Positions 1 through 7,959 are shown, counted from the stretch's first letter. The stretch is 24,799 nucleotides of DNA from an uncultured Pseudomonadota bacterium (GCA_938004375.1 CALKWH010000106.1:1-24799); one strand, 5' to 3'. Made by a program: numbers and translations. Notes: generated from the sequence alone by a model not told the origin.

Positions 1-47
1 GACCACCGAGATCTACACTCTTTCCCTACACGACGCTCTTCCGATCT
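1..47 (+). other. Illumina P5/TruSeq Read-1 adapter (contamination)
   Basis: The first 47 bases match the 3' part of the Illumina universal (P5 plus Read-1) adapter and end with the diagnostic GCTCTTCCGATCT. This is not genomic. Genuine sequence starts at 48, directly inside a reading frame, so the first gene is cut here and its true start is missing. Confidence 0.98.
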
Positions 48-731
48 ACGCTCCCCGAGCCGGCGGCGCGGTTCCTCCTGCGCAGCGGGGTCGTGGACCG
101 GCCCTTCGTGCGGGCCCACCGGAGCCGGGGCCGCGGCCGGCTCCACCTCGAGCGGGACGGCGCCGCGATCGTCCTGGCCTTCGAGCAGTACAACACCACG
201 GCGCTTCCGACACGTCACGCCCTGATGCGGGGCACGTATGCACCGATGATCGAGATGGACGGGCACGACAGCCTGGAGCTCGGCGGAGCGGGCCGCATGT
301 CCATCCGGCTCAACGGCATGCCCTTCCAGGAGACCTGGGGTCCCGAGGTGGCGCAGGCCGGCCTGGTCGCGTGCCTGGCCGAGGTCGCGCTGAGCCCCTC
401 GGCGCTGGTGGCGCCGGGCGTCGAGCTCGAGGCCCTGGGCCCGGACGCCCTGCAGGCGCGGCTCACCGCCCACGGGATCACGGTGACCGGGGTCTTCACG
501 TTCACGCCGGAGGGGGATCTGGTGGACTTCGTCGCCCAGCGCTACGCGACCGAAGGGGACCGGCAGGTCCTCAAGACCTGGCGGGCCCGCTGCGACGGGC
601 ACGGGGAACACGGCGGCGTCCGCGTCTGCGACCGGATGGCCGGCCTCTGGGAGGAGGAGGGCCGCGCGCCCTTCGAATACGCGAACTTCGAATACCACGA
701 GGTGGATCATGACGTGTTCTCTCTTTACTGA
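48..731 (+). CDS. DUF6544-family protein, 5' truncated at contig edge
   Basis: The reading frame is open from the adapter junction (first codons read T-L-P-E-P-A-A-R-F) to the TGA at 729-731, giving 227 residues. The GTG at 93 is not a likely start, because the codons before it already align with the intact paralog downstream (LPAPVARY near residue 142 of that protein). Shared landmarks include a GDLVDFV motif after a beta strand and a C-terminal F-x-Y-x-x-F-x-x-x-x-V pattern. The missing N-terminus would probably carry the membrane helices seen in the paralog. The biochemical role of the family is unknown to me. The end overlaps the next gene by 23 bases, which suggests translational coupling. 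Confidence 0.8.
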   Translation, partial: TLPEPAARFLLRSGVVDRPFVRAHRSRGRGRLHLERDGAAIVLAFEQYNTTALPTRHALMRGTYAPMIEMDGHDSLELGGAGRMSIRLNGMPFQETWGPEVAQAGLVACLAEVALSPSALVAPGVELEALGPDALQARLTAHGITVTGVFTFTPEGDLVDFVAQRYATEGDRQVLKTWRARCDGHGEHGGVRVCDRMAGLWEEEGRAPFEYANFEYHEVDHDVFSLY

Positions 732-1266
732 AGGGTTGTCCGGGAGAAAGACGGCGTGGAGCCTGTGCGTCACGGGGGCGTTCCTCCTGGCGGCGTCCGC
801 TGTCCACGCGCGTCCGGTCGGGACCGGACCGGAGCCGAACCGGGTTACGCTCCAGGTGCTGGGCGAGGGGATGACGCTCTCCGCGCACTACGAGCGGCGT
901 GTCCTGTGGCGCGGCCCCTTTGTCCTCTCGATGCAGGTCGGGCTGGGCTACTTCCCCCTGTTCACCAATGGGGGGTTCGCCCCGGGAACGGTGCTGGCGC
1001 CCATCGGACCCCGGCTCCTGGCGGGCGACGGCGTCCACCACGCGGAGCTTGGCCTCGCGCTGACGCCCATGCTGACGCTCGACGCGGCCGGCCGCGGGGG
1101 ATGGGCGCTCACGGGGCTGTCGGTCACACCCTCGCTGGGGTACCGGTACCGGCGCGCCGGGTCCCCCTGGAGCTTCGGCCTGGCCTGGGCGCCGCGGATC
1201 GGACGGGGGCTCCGGGAGGTGGAGCTCGACCACGTCCTGCGGCTGGAAGTCGGATACTCGTTTTAG
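709..1266 (+). CDS. Predicted outer-membrane beta-barrel protein, unknown function
   Basis: This 185-residue protein has a basic N-terminus, a hydrophobic stretch (about residues 17-32) and a plausible signal-peptidase I site after A-x-A (around HARP), so it should be exported. The rest is Gly-rich and aromatic, with alternating polar and apolar residues typical of amphipathic beta strands (for example LGYFPLF, SLGYRYRR). It ends in V-G-Y-S-F, and a terminal Phe is the usual signal for barrel insertion by the BAM complex. The ATG at 709 is preceded by GAGG a few bases upstream and lies inside the end of the previous gene. It sits between two DUF6544 paralogs and is probably co-transcribed with them. 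I cannot name a family. Confidence 0.65.
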   Translation: MTCSLFTEGLSGRKTAWSLCVTGAFLLAASAVHARPVGTGPEPNRVTLQVLGEGMTLSAHYERRVLWRGPFVLSMQVGLGYFPLFTNGGFAPGTVLAPIGPRLLAGDGVHHAELGLALTPMLTLDAAGRGGWALTGLSVTPSLGYRYRRAGSPWSFGLAWAPRIGRGLREVELDHVLRLEVGYSF

Positions 1267-1275
1267 GAGGTCGTC

Positions 1276-2382
1276 ATGAAACCGGTGTTGATCGCGATCG
1301 TCGTGCTGCATGGCCTGATTCACCTGATGGGGTTCGTCAAGGGGTTCGGCCTCGCCCCCGTGGCGGCGCTGAAGCTGGCCATCGGGCCGGGTCTGGGGGT
1401 GCTGTGGCTCACGGCGGCCCTGCTGTTCCTGGTCGCCGCCGGGCTCCTCGCGCTGGGGAAGGAAGCCTGGTGGATCGTCGGGCTGCCCGCAGTGGTCCTC
1501 TCGCAGGTCCTGGTGGTGCTGGCGTGGAGCGACGCGAAGTTCGGCACCCTACCCAATGTGCTGATCCTGCTTCCTCTGGTCGTCTCCGTGGCCACCGCCC
1601 TGCCCGGGAGCCTGCGGTCCCGGTATCGCCGGGAGGCCGCGGCCGCGGTGAGGTCCCTGCCGGAGTCGTCGCCGATGATCACCCAGGCGGACCTCGACGC
1701 GCTTCCGGCGCCGGTGGCCCGGTACGTCGCCCGCAGCGGGGCCCTGGGGAAGCCCCGGATCCTCGGCTTCTCGACCGACTACGAGGGGCGCTTCCGCAAC
1801 GGCTTCGACGCCCCGTGGATGCGTTTCTCCAGCACCCAGGTCAACGTGATCGAGCCCTCCAGCCGGCGCTTCCTGATGGAGGCGTCGCTGTACGGGCTTC
1901 CCATGACCGGCCTGCACCGGTTCGTCGGCGACGAGGCGCGCATGCAGATCCGGGTGGCCTCCCTCGTCGAGGTCGTGAACGCGGCGGGACCGAAGATGCG
2001 GCAGGGCGAGACGGTGACGGTGTTCAACGACCTGTGCGTCATGGCGCCGGCGGCCCTGATCGGCGCGCCGGTGGAGTGGTCGGTGCTCGGGGAGGGCGTC
2101 GTGCAGGGGAGGTTCACCCGCGACGGCGTCACGATCTCGGCCGTGCTCCACTTCGACGCGGCGGGCGACCTGGTCGACTTCGTGTCCGGGGACCGGTACT
2201 TCACCGCCGACGGGAAAGAGACGATCCCGCTGCCCTGGCGGACCCCGACCAGCGACTATCGTTGGTACGGCCCGGTCCGGCTGCCGGGGACCGGAAGGTT
2301 GATCTGGCAACGCCCGTCCGGGGACTTCCAGTACGGCGAGTTCCACCTGAAGCGGGTCCGCTACTATCCGTCGTGGGATTGA
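1276..2382 (+). CDS. DUF6544-family membrane protein
   Basis: This 368-residue protein begins with about four hydrophobic helices (roughly residues 3-20, 36-58, 65-85 and 92-108). A soluble domain follows from about residue 140 to the end and begins LPAPVARYVARSG. The C-terminal domain has the features I associate with DUF6544/DUF6920 proteins, including a GDLVDFVSGDRY segment and a final F-x-L-x-x-V-R-Y-Y pattern. The function is unknown. The start is well supported by AGGAGG seven or so bases upstream and by nine bases of spacing from the preceding stop. It is the intact paralog of the truncated gene at the left edge, so the pair looks like a local duplication around the barrel gene. Confidence 0.8.
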   Translation: MKPVLIAIVVLHGLIHLMGFVKGFGLAPVAALKLAIGPGLGVLWLTAALLFLVAAGLLALGKEAWWIVGLPAVVLSQVLVVLAWSDAKFGTLPNVLILLPLVVSVATALPGSLRSRYRREAAAAVRSLPESSPMITQADLDALPAPVARYVARSGALGKPRILGFSTDYEGRFRNGFDAPWMRFSSTQVNVIEPSSRRFLMEASLYGLPMTGLHRFVGDEARMQIRVASLVEVVNAAGPKMRQGETVTVFNDLCVMAPAALIGAPVEWSVLGEGVVQGRFTRDGVTISAVLHFDAAGDLVDFVSGDRYFTADGKETIPLPWRTPTSDYRWYGPVRLPGTGRLIWQRPSGDFQYGEFHLKRVRYYPSWD

Positions 2383-2435
2383 AAGCGCCGGGTCGTCGTC
2401 GTGCCCGCGGTCGCTGTCCTCGACGCGAGGGAGGA

Positions 2436-3470
2436 TCACTCGAGCTCGGCGCAGGCATCCTCGGTCGTGCCTTTTCCGTCCAGGGGGAACGCGGTCAACT
2501 CCAGGCTCGTCTTCCGTAGGGCGGCCACCTGCTTGGCCGTGAGCTCGGAGGCCTGGCCCTTGGCGTCGAGTTGGTAGACCGTGGTGCTGGCCTCGCAGCG
2601 ATAGACCATTTCTCCGTCGTCGTCGTCGACCCTGGCGGAATTTTTCGGAGTGGCGGAGACCCTGTATGTACGTGCGGCCAGGTAAAACGGTCCCTCCTCT
2701 TCCCCGATCCAGAGGACCTTGGCGGTCTGGGTCCGGCTCGTTCCGGCCGGCGCGAAGAGATGCTCCTCCAGCTGCCGGATCCGGCGCGGCCCCTCGGGGC
2801 GCAGGGACCAGATTTCGATCCACTTCACGTCCGAATAGGGATCGGGGTCGGGCGGCTCGGGCCGCTCGCCCCGCACAAGAAAGAAGGGCACCTCGGGGAA
2901 CGATGCGTGCTTCTCGAGGGTCGCGAGCGAGCTCAACACGGGCTTGATCTCCACCTCGGTGAGCCGCAGGGGATCTTTGTCGGGGTCCTTGGGACGGGGC
3001 AGCCAGAAGGTCCGCACCTTCTGGGGCGGGGCCTTCGTGCCAGGCTCGGGTGGGAACGGCTCGACGGACAGGAACGCGCCCACGAGGACGTTTTCGTCGT
3101 GCAAGGTGAGCGCGTAAACTGAGGACTCCGCGGGCAGGGCGCTCCCGAGCGACTTTTGGACCACCTGGAGATATTCCTCGCGCAAAGGACCGGCGTCGCC
3201 GTCGGTCATCTTTTCCAGGGTCTGGATCAGCCCGGCCGGCGTGATCGGCGGCGGCGGAGCTTCCGGCGCCTTCTCCGGGGTCTTGGGCGGCGCGGGGGCC
3301 GGGGGAGGAGTCTTCGCCGCCGCCTCCTTCGCGGGAGGCGCGGGGACGGCCTCCTTGGCCAGAGGAGGCGCCTTGCCGCGCCCGGTGCACCCGGCCGCGA
3401 GCAGCAGGAGCAGGGACGCGCCGGACACGAAGACAAGGATACAGGAGCGAATGGAACGGGGATGACTCAT
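2436..3470 (-). CDS. Predicted lipoprotein with Pro/Ala-rich linker, unknown function
   Basis: This 344-residue protein starts at the ATG encoding M-S-H-P, because AGGAGG lies ten bases upstream and a lipoprotein signal peptide follows immediately. The frame stays open further upstream, but that extension has no ribosome site. The signal peptide has basic residues, a Leu-rich core and a lipobox-like A-A-G-C with Cys28. Residues about 29-75 are a Pro/Ala/Lys/Glu-rich flexible linker, typical of a tether that crosses the periplasm. The remainder is a soluble domain of about 260 residues that I do not recognise, with a four-Asp run near residue 284 and two late cysteines. It is convergent with the DUF6544 gene (53-base gap) and has its own promoter upstream. 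Confidence 0.75.
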   Translation of the reverse strand: MSHPRSIRSCILVFVSGASLLLLLAAGCTGRGKAPPLAKEAVPAPPAKEAAAKTPPPAPAPPKTPEKAPEAPPPPITPAGLIQTLEKMTDGDAGPLREEYLQVVQKSLGSALPAESSVYALTLHDENVLVGAFLSVEPFPPEPGTKAPPQKVRTFWLPRPKDPDKDPLRLTEVEIKPVLSSLATLEKHASFPEVPFFLVRGERPEPPDPDPYSDVKWIEIWSLRPEGPRRIRQLEEHLFAPAGTSRTQTAKVLWIGEEEGPFYLAARTYRVSATPKNSARVDDDDGEMVYRCEASTTVYQLDAKGQASELTAKQVAALRKTSLELTAFPLDGKGTTEDACAELE

Positions 3471-3549
3471 GGCGGGAATTCCTCCTAAAGAGTCGTCTCG
3501 GGTGGAGCTCGACAACGCAGCAAAGACTTCTTTCGATGTGCGCGAGGGA

Positions 3550-3572
3550 ATAGTTCCTCCGAATGGAACTAT
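3550..3572 (-). promoter_or_regulatory. 8-bp perfect inverted repeat overlapping the lipoprotein -10 box
   Basis: ATAGTTCC at 3550-3557 is mirrored by GGAACTAT at 3565-3572 with a 7-base spacer. One arm overlaps the predicted -10 hexamer, and the repeat spans the expected transcription start. It is either an operator for a dimeric repressor or a hairpin at the very 5' end of the mRNA. No candidate regulator lies next to it. Confidence 0.5.
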
Positions 3573-3596
3573 AGACTTTCGGACAAACAATGACAA
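3568..3596 (-). promoter_or_regulatory. Sigma-70-type promoter for the lipoprotein gene
   Basis: Read on the minus strand, TTGTCA (-35, at 3591-3596) and TATAGT (-10, at 3568-3573) are separated by exactly 17 bases, in a locally AT-rich stretch of an otherwise GC-rich contig. It predicts an RNA start near 3561 and a leader of about 90 bases ahead of the ATG at 3470. Confidence 0.6.
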
Positions 3597-3641
3597 ATGG
3601 TTTTTTTTGACATGTGTACCCGCCAGCGCAGCCGTGAATCC

Positions 3642-4232
3642 CTAGAAGCGCCGACGGTATCCCACCACGAGGAAGTCCTCGCCGTTCATCCCGTAATCGT
3701 TGAGCAGCCCCAGGACGTCGCACCGATGGTGCAGGCGCACGAAGAGCTCGTTCAGGGGCCACCCCGGGAGCGCGAAGGCCACCTCCAGCACCAGGAAGTT
3801 CAGCCAGCGGGACCCGCCCTTCCCGGTCCGTTCCAGCGGACTCAACCCGGAGAGCCAGGACACGCCGAAAGGACCGAACCCGACCCGGGTATGCAGATGG
3901 TCGTCCCAGGGAAAGCCGCCCCAGTACAGGACGGGCGCCGTGGCCAGCTCGGTGAGGTCCGCCTGGCCGAACTGCCGGCCGGCCACCAGGTCCAGGACGA
4001 GGGAGAGCGGCCAGCGGCCGGCCTGCCAGAGCACGGCGGTCGCGTTGGCCGCGACGAGGTGATGGTCCTCGAAGTGGGTCTCCCGCAGGGTCAGGAGGAA
4101 GTTGGGACTGCTGTCGTAGAACCGGCCGCCGTACCCCCCCGCGCTCCAGCGAGGCTCCGGGGTCCGGGCGTGTGCGGCGTGGAGGGGAGGTGCGGCAAGG
4201 AATACCATCAGGAGAAATCGAAGACGCTTCAT
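3642..4232 (-). CDS. PagL-like (acyloxyacyl hydrolase/lipid A deacylase-type) outer-membrane barrel
   Basis: This 196-residue protein has a signal peptide (residues 1 to about 22, ending around H-A-R), a body rich in Gly and aromatics, and a C-terminal R-R-R-F ending typical of BAM substrates. Near the C-terminus, H-H-R-C-D-V-L-G (residues 168-175) is followed by N-G-E-D (183-186). This resembles the H-x-S plus distal acidic residue of PagL-type lipid A 3-O-deacylases, where His, Ser and Glu are catalytic. Here the Ser position is Cys171. The length fits the family. The start was chosen because the signal peptide begins at M-K-R-L-R; only a weak purine-rich ribosome site precedes it. The gap to pirin upstream is 50 bases, so the two may share a transcript. 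A structural barrel without activity is the alternative. Confidence 0.5.
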   Translation of the reverse strand: MKRLRFLLMVFLAAPPLHAAHARTPEPRWSAGGYGGRFYDSSPNFLLTLRETHFEDHHLVAANATAVLWQAGRWPLSLVLDLVAGRQFGQADLTELATAPVLYWGGFPWDDHLHTRVGFGPFGVSWLSGLSPLERTGKGGSRWLNFLVLEVAFALPGWPLNELFVRLHHRCDVLGLLNDYGMNGEDFLVVGYRRRF

Positions 4233-4282
4233 CCGTAATCTTCTTTGTATGACCGAGAAACCCCTGGATACGGGACGCGGCG

Positions 4283-5125
4283 CTACTTCACGAAGGTGCC
4301 GGCGTGGAACTCGCGGAAGGCGAGATCCAGCTCGGCCTGGGTGTTCATCACGATGGGACCCCGCCAGGCCACCGGCTCGCGCAGCGGGGCGCCGGCCACG
4401 AGGATGAAGCGCGCCCCGGCGTCCCCGGCAATCGTCCGCACCGCGTCGCCGTCGCCGAACAGCACGGCGGTGCCTCGATTCGTCTCGGGCTTCGCGTCCG
4501 GCCCGAAGCGTGCGGTGCCCTCGACCACGTACGCGAACACGGTCAGGCCCGCGAGGCCGTCCCAGGTGAACGCCCCGCCCGCGGGCAGGGTCACGTCGAG
4601 ATACCGCGGAGAGGCCACCACGTCGCGCACGGGGCCGGTCACGCCGCCGTACTCCCCCGCGAGCACCAGCACCTCGCCGCCGCCGGGCAAAGGCACGCGG
4701 GGGACCTCTTCGGGCGTGATGCCGCGGTAGCGAGGGGGCGACATCTTCTCCCGTGCCGGCAGGTTCACCCACAACTGCAGCCCGCGCAGGCGGCCCTCGG
4801 CGCGCTCGGGCATCTCCTGGTGGATGATCCCGGACCCCGCGCTCATCCACTGCATCTCCCCGGGGCCGATGACCCCGGCGTTGTCCAGGCTGTCCCCGTG
4901 GGCGACGCGCCCCTCGAGGACCCAGGTGACCGTCTCGATGCCCCGGTGGGGGTGCCAGGGGAAGCCGGCCAGGAAGTCCTCGGGCTTATCCGAGCCGAAG
5001 TCGTCCAGGAGCAGGAAGGGATCGAAGGCGTTGTCCGCCGAGAAGCCGAAGATTCGGCGCAGCTTCACGCCGGCGCCGTCGAAGGTGTCCTGGCCGTGGA
5101 CGATTTTTTTGAGCTCGCGGATCAT
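4283..5125 (-). CDS. Pirin family protein
   Basis: This 280-residue bicupin matches the pirin family over its whole length. The N-terminal cupin has the metal ligands H58 and H60 (within WHPHRG) and H102 and E104 (within IIHQEM), all intact, so Fe(II) binding is expected. Pirins act variously as redox-sensitive cofactors or as quercetin dioxygenases, and the sequence does not say which applies here. The ATG at 5125 is chosen because GGGAGG lies five bases upstream. An in-frame ATG 51 bases further up has no ribosome site and would add a non-conserved tail. The gene lies 55 bases downstream of the PPDK gene on the same strand. Its ribosome site lies in a predicted hairpin. Confidence 0.93.
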   Translation of the reverse strand: MIRELKKIVHGQDTFDGAGVKLRRIFGFSADNAFDPFLLLDDFGSDKPEDFLAGFPWHPHRGIETVTWVLEGRVAHGDSLDNAGVIGPGEMQWMSAGSGIIHQEMPERAEGRLRGLQLWVNLPAREKMSPPRYRGITPEEVPRVPLPGGGEVLVLAGEYGGVTGPVRDVVASPRYLDVTLPAGGAFTWDGLAGLTVFAYVVEGTARFGPDAKPETNRGTAVLFGDGDAVRTIAGDAGARFILVAGAPLREPVAWRGPIVMNTQAELDLAFREFHAGTFVK

Positions 5126-5130
5126 GGGGT

Positions 5131-5165
5131 CCTCCCGGCCGGAGGGGTCGCCGCCAGCCGGGAGG
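5131..5165 (-). promoter_or_regulatory. Hairpin sequestering the pirin ribosome-binding site
   Basis: CCTCCCGGC (5131-5139) and GCCGGGAGG (5157-5165) form a perfect 9-bp inverted repeat with a 17-base loop between the PPDK stop and the pirin start. In the minus-strand mRNA the 3' arm is GCCGGGAGG, which contains the Shine-Dalgarno GGGAGG five bases before the ATG. Folding would block initiation. A shorter alternative, CCTCC/GGAGG with a 5-base loop, would cover the same site. No U-tract follows, so it is not a standard terminator. Confidence 0.5.
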
Positions 5166-5180
5166 GATGGTATCAAAAAA

Positions 5181-7853
5181 TTACTTGCGGGGGAACTTCA
5201 CGTTGGACTGGGCGGCCTTGAGGATGGAGCGGTAGACCTTGCCCGGGCTCATGGAGATACCGGAGAGGCCGCACAGGTGCAGGCGCTCGATGGTGTACGG
5301 GTCGCCGCCGTGTTCGCCGCAGATGAAGATCTCGAAGTGGGAGTCCACCGCGCGGGCCTCGTCCACGAACAGGCGCACCAGGCGCTCGACGGCCGGGTGC
5401 ATGGAGACGAACGGGTGCCGCTCGAAGAACTTCTCGTCGACGTAGTACGGCAGGAAGCGGTCCGCGTCGTCGCGGGAGATCGCCAGGGTGGTCTGGGTCA
5501 GGTCGTTGGTGCCGAAGGAGGCGAAACCGTACTTCGGGTGCGCCTCGGCGGGGACGCCGTCGAGCTTCGTGCGCAGGGCCTCGACCATGGCCTTGCCCTG
5601 GAGGGCGGCCGCCGGCGTCTCGACCATGATACCGAAGGCGTAGTCCACCCACACGCCCTTCGCGGCGTGGAGCTCGGTGGCCACTGACGTCGCCACTTTG
5701 AGCAGCTCGGTGACCTCTCGGGGGATGATCACCAGCGGGATCTCGATCTCGGGCTTCGGGTTCTTGCCGGCCTGCTTCAACTCCAGGGCGGCCTCGAGCA
5801 CCGCGCGGATCTGGGTGCGCGGGATCTCGGGGTTGGTCAGCGCCATGCGCACGGAGCGGTGCCCGAGCATGGGGTTCTCTTCCTGGTGCATGTCGGTGTT
5901 GGCCGGGAAGAACTCGTGGAGCGGGGCGTCGAGCAGGCGGATGGTCACGCCGTGGCCGTCCATGACCTCGAGGCTGTGGCGGAAGTCCTTCTTGGAGAAC
6001 TCGTAGATCTCCTCGAGGGCCTTCTCGGCCTTGGCGGGATCCTTGCCGAAGAGCACCTGCTGGATCGAGGGCAGGCGGTCGCCGAGGAACATGTGCTCCG
6101 TGCGGAACAGGCCGATGCCGCGGGCGCCCTTGTCGTAGGCGGGCTGCGTCTCGGCGGCCTCGGCGTTGGCGCGCACGTCCATGGCCTTGAGCTCGCCGGC
6201 CCACTTCAGGATCTTCTGCGCCGACGGGTTCAGTTCCTTGGGCACCGTGGTGGGCACCTGGCCGAGGTAGACCTCGCCGGTGGTGCCGGTGATGGTGATG
6301 AAGTCGCCGCGCTTGATCGTGTGGCCATTGGCGGTGAACTCGCCCTTGGCCTTGTCAATGGCGATCTCGGATGCGCCCACGACGGCCGGGATGCCCCACG
6401 CCGTGGCCATGATCGCCGCGTGGGAGACCTTGGTGCCGGTGGAGGTCAGGATGCCGCGGGAGGCCTTCATGCCCTTGACGTCCTCCTGGGAGGTCATCAC
6501 GGTCACCAGGATCACGGGCTCGCCCTTGGCCGCGAGCGCCAGGGCCTCGTCCTGCGTGAACGCCACGTGGCCGGCGGCGGCGCCCGGGGAGGCGGCCGAG
6601 CCCTTGGTGATCAACGTGGCGGCCTTGCGGGCCTTGTCCTCGATTTGGGGGAACAGGAGCTCCTCGAAGCGCTCGGGGTTGACCATCATCACGGCCTGCT
6701 CCTTCGTGACGATGCCCTCCTCGTGGAGCGCGGCTGCGATGACGGACTCGGCCGTGGCCGAGCGCTTGCCGTCGCGGATCTGCAGCCAGAACAGGATCGG
6801 CTTGCCGTTGATCTCCTCGATGGTGAACTCGGTGTCCTGCATGTTCTTCAGGACCTTCTCGAGGCGGTCGGCGGTGCTCTTCATCTCCTCGTAGATCGCG
6901 TGGAAGGCGGGATCCTCATGGTCGCGCAGGGCCTCGAGGGGGAGCGAGTTGCGGATGCCGGCGACGACGTCCTCGCCCTGGGCCTGGAACAGCACGGTAC
7001 CCTCGAGGTGGTCGGCGTGCTTGATGCCCGAGGACTTGTCGCGGGTGAAGAACACGCCGGTGCCGCAGCGCGCGTTCTTGTTGCCGAACACCATCTGCTG
7101 GATGTTGACGGCGGTGCCCAGATCGTCGGGGATGCCCTCGAGGCGGCGGGTGAACACGGCGCGCTCGTTGCCCCAGGACCGGAACACGGCCTCGGCGGAG
7201 CGCACGACCTGCTCCTCGGGATCCTGCGGGAAGGCATGGCCGTACTTGTCGTAGACACCCTTGTACAGCGCGATCAGTTCCTTCAGTTCGGCGGGCCCGA
7301 GCTCGAGGTCGTTGGCGGCGCCCTTTTGCTTCTTGAAGTGGTCGAGGGTCTCCTCGAAGGGGTCCTCGCCGTGCTCGTCCTCGATCTGGAGGACGACGTC
7401 GCCGTACATCTGCAGCAGGCGGCGGTAGGAGTCGAGCCAGAACCGGGCGGCGTCACCCACGGCCAGCTTGTCGACGATGGCGTCGTTCAGGCCGATGTTC
7501 AGGATCGTGTCCATCATGCCGGGCATGGAGAACTTGGCGCCGGAGCGGGCGGACACCAGCAGCGGGTTGGTGGGATCGCCGAACTTCTTGCCGGAGAAGG
7601 CCTCCATCTCGGCGAGCCCCTCGTGGATCTCCTTCACCAGGGCGGCCGGGATGCGGCCGTCCTCGAGGCGGTTGGCGTGGAACGTGGGCAGGTTGAGCAC
7701 GGCCGGGCAATTCAGGTCCAGCTCGCAGGTCATCAGGTACAGGCCGTAGCCCTTGCCGCCGAGCAGGCTCTTGAGCTCGTCCTTGGACTTGCCCTGGAAC
7801 TCGGGGAACTTGCGGCCTTTAGCGAAGAAATACGTGTTTTTCCACTGAGACAT
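5181..7853 (-). CDS. ppdK: Pyruvate, phosphate dikinase, divergent
   Basis: This 890-residue enzyme would interconvert pyruvate, ATP and phosphate with PEP, AMP and PPi. Domains run in the usual order. The ATP-grasp part contains LLGGKG (near residue 31) and SARSGAKFSMPGMMDT. The swivelling phosphohistidine domain follows ASPGAAAG. The TIM-barrel PEP domain contains RTEHMF, NPMLGHR, FGTNDLTQ and a late ICGEHGG with the catalytic Cys. The phosphohistidine loop is unusual: it reads GTKVSHAAIMAT around His478, whereas typical PPDKs have GGMTSHAAVVAR. The Thr that regulatory proteins phosphorylate in other PPDKs is Val here. The start was set by AAGGAG nine bases upstream of the ATG; the open frame extends further but without a site. 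A promoter lies upstream and pirin follows downstream. Confidence 0.9.
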   Translation of the reverse strand: MSQWKNTYFFAKGRKFPEFQGKSKDELKSLLGGKGYGLYLMTCELDLNCPAVLNLPTFHANRLEDGRIPAALVKEIHEGLAEMEAFSGKKFGDPTNPLLVSARSGAKFSMPGMMDTILNIGLNDAIVDKLAVGDAARFWLDSYRRLLQMYGDVVLQIEDEHGEDPFEETLDHFKKQKGAANDLELGPAELKELIALYKGVYDKYGHAFPQDPEEQVVRSAEAVFRSWGNERAVFTRRLEGIPDDLGTAVNIQQMVFGNKNARCGTGVFFTRDKSSGIKHADHLEGTVLFQAQGEDVVAGIRNSLPLEALRDHEDPAFHAIYEEMKSTADRLEKVLKNMQDTEFTIEEINGKPILFWLQIRDGKRSATAESVIAAALHEEGIVTKEQAVMMVNPERFEELLFPQIEDKARKAATLITKGSAASPGAAAGHVAFTQDEALALAAKGEPVILVTVMTSQEDVKGMKASRGILTSTGTKVSHAAIMATAWGIPAVVGASEIAIDKAKGEFTANGHTIKRGDFITITGTTGEVYLGQVPTTVPKELNPSAQKILKWAGELKAMDVRANAEAAETQPAYDKGARGIGLFRTEHMFLGDRLPSIQQVLFGKDPAKAEKALEEIYEFSKKDFRHSLEVMDGHGVTIRLLDAPLHEFFPANTDMHQEENPMLGHRSVRMALTNPEIPRTQIRAVLEAALELKQAGKNPKPEIEIPLVIIPREVTELLKVATSVATELHAAKGVWVDYAFGIMVETPAAALQGKAMVEALRTKLDGVPAEAHPKYGFASFGTNDLTQTTLAISRDDADRFLPYYVDEKFFERHPFVSMHPAVERLVRLFVDEARAVDSHFEIFICGEHGGDPYTIERLHLCGLSGISMSPGKVYRSILKAAQSNVKFPRK

Positions 7854-7925
7854 TATTCGAAACTCCTTGGTGAGTGGGGTTGAGAACCAACTGAGACGGC
7901 CGCCCGGATCGGCGGGTTCAGGCGG

Positions 7926-7948
7926 GGCGCCGACCCAATCCCGGCGCC
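7926..7948 (-). promoter_or_regulatory. Hairpin in the ppdK 5' leader
   Basis: GGCGCCG (7926-7932) pairs perfectly with CGGCGCC (7942-7948) across a 9-base loop, within the first 30 bases of the predicted ppdK transcript. A 5'-proximal GC-rich stem commonly stabilises mRNA. No riboswitch family is recognisable. Confidence 0.4.
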
Positions 7949-7959
7949 GAAACGCCTGT

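Noticed and set aside
2418..2430. CCTCG-ACG-CGAGG stem between convergent genes as a terminator
   Set aside because: The stem is only five base pairs and has no T-run on either side.
3601..3608. T8 run as a terminator
   Set aside because: No stem precedes it on the plus strand, no plus-strand gene ends nearby, and on the minus strand it reads as an A-run.
1549..3762. Long minus-strand open frames such as 1549-3762 and 22441-24657, and plus-strand 5859-7883
   Set aside because: They lie opposite genes with recognisable domains, have low-complexity Arg/Gly/Pro or Ala/Leu/Val/Gly/His composition and reflect GC-rich codon bias.
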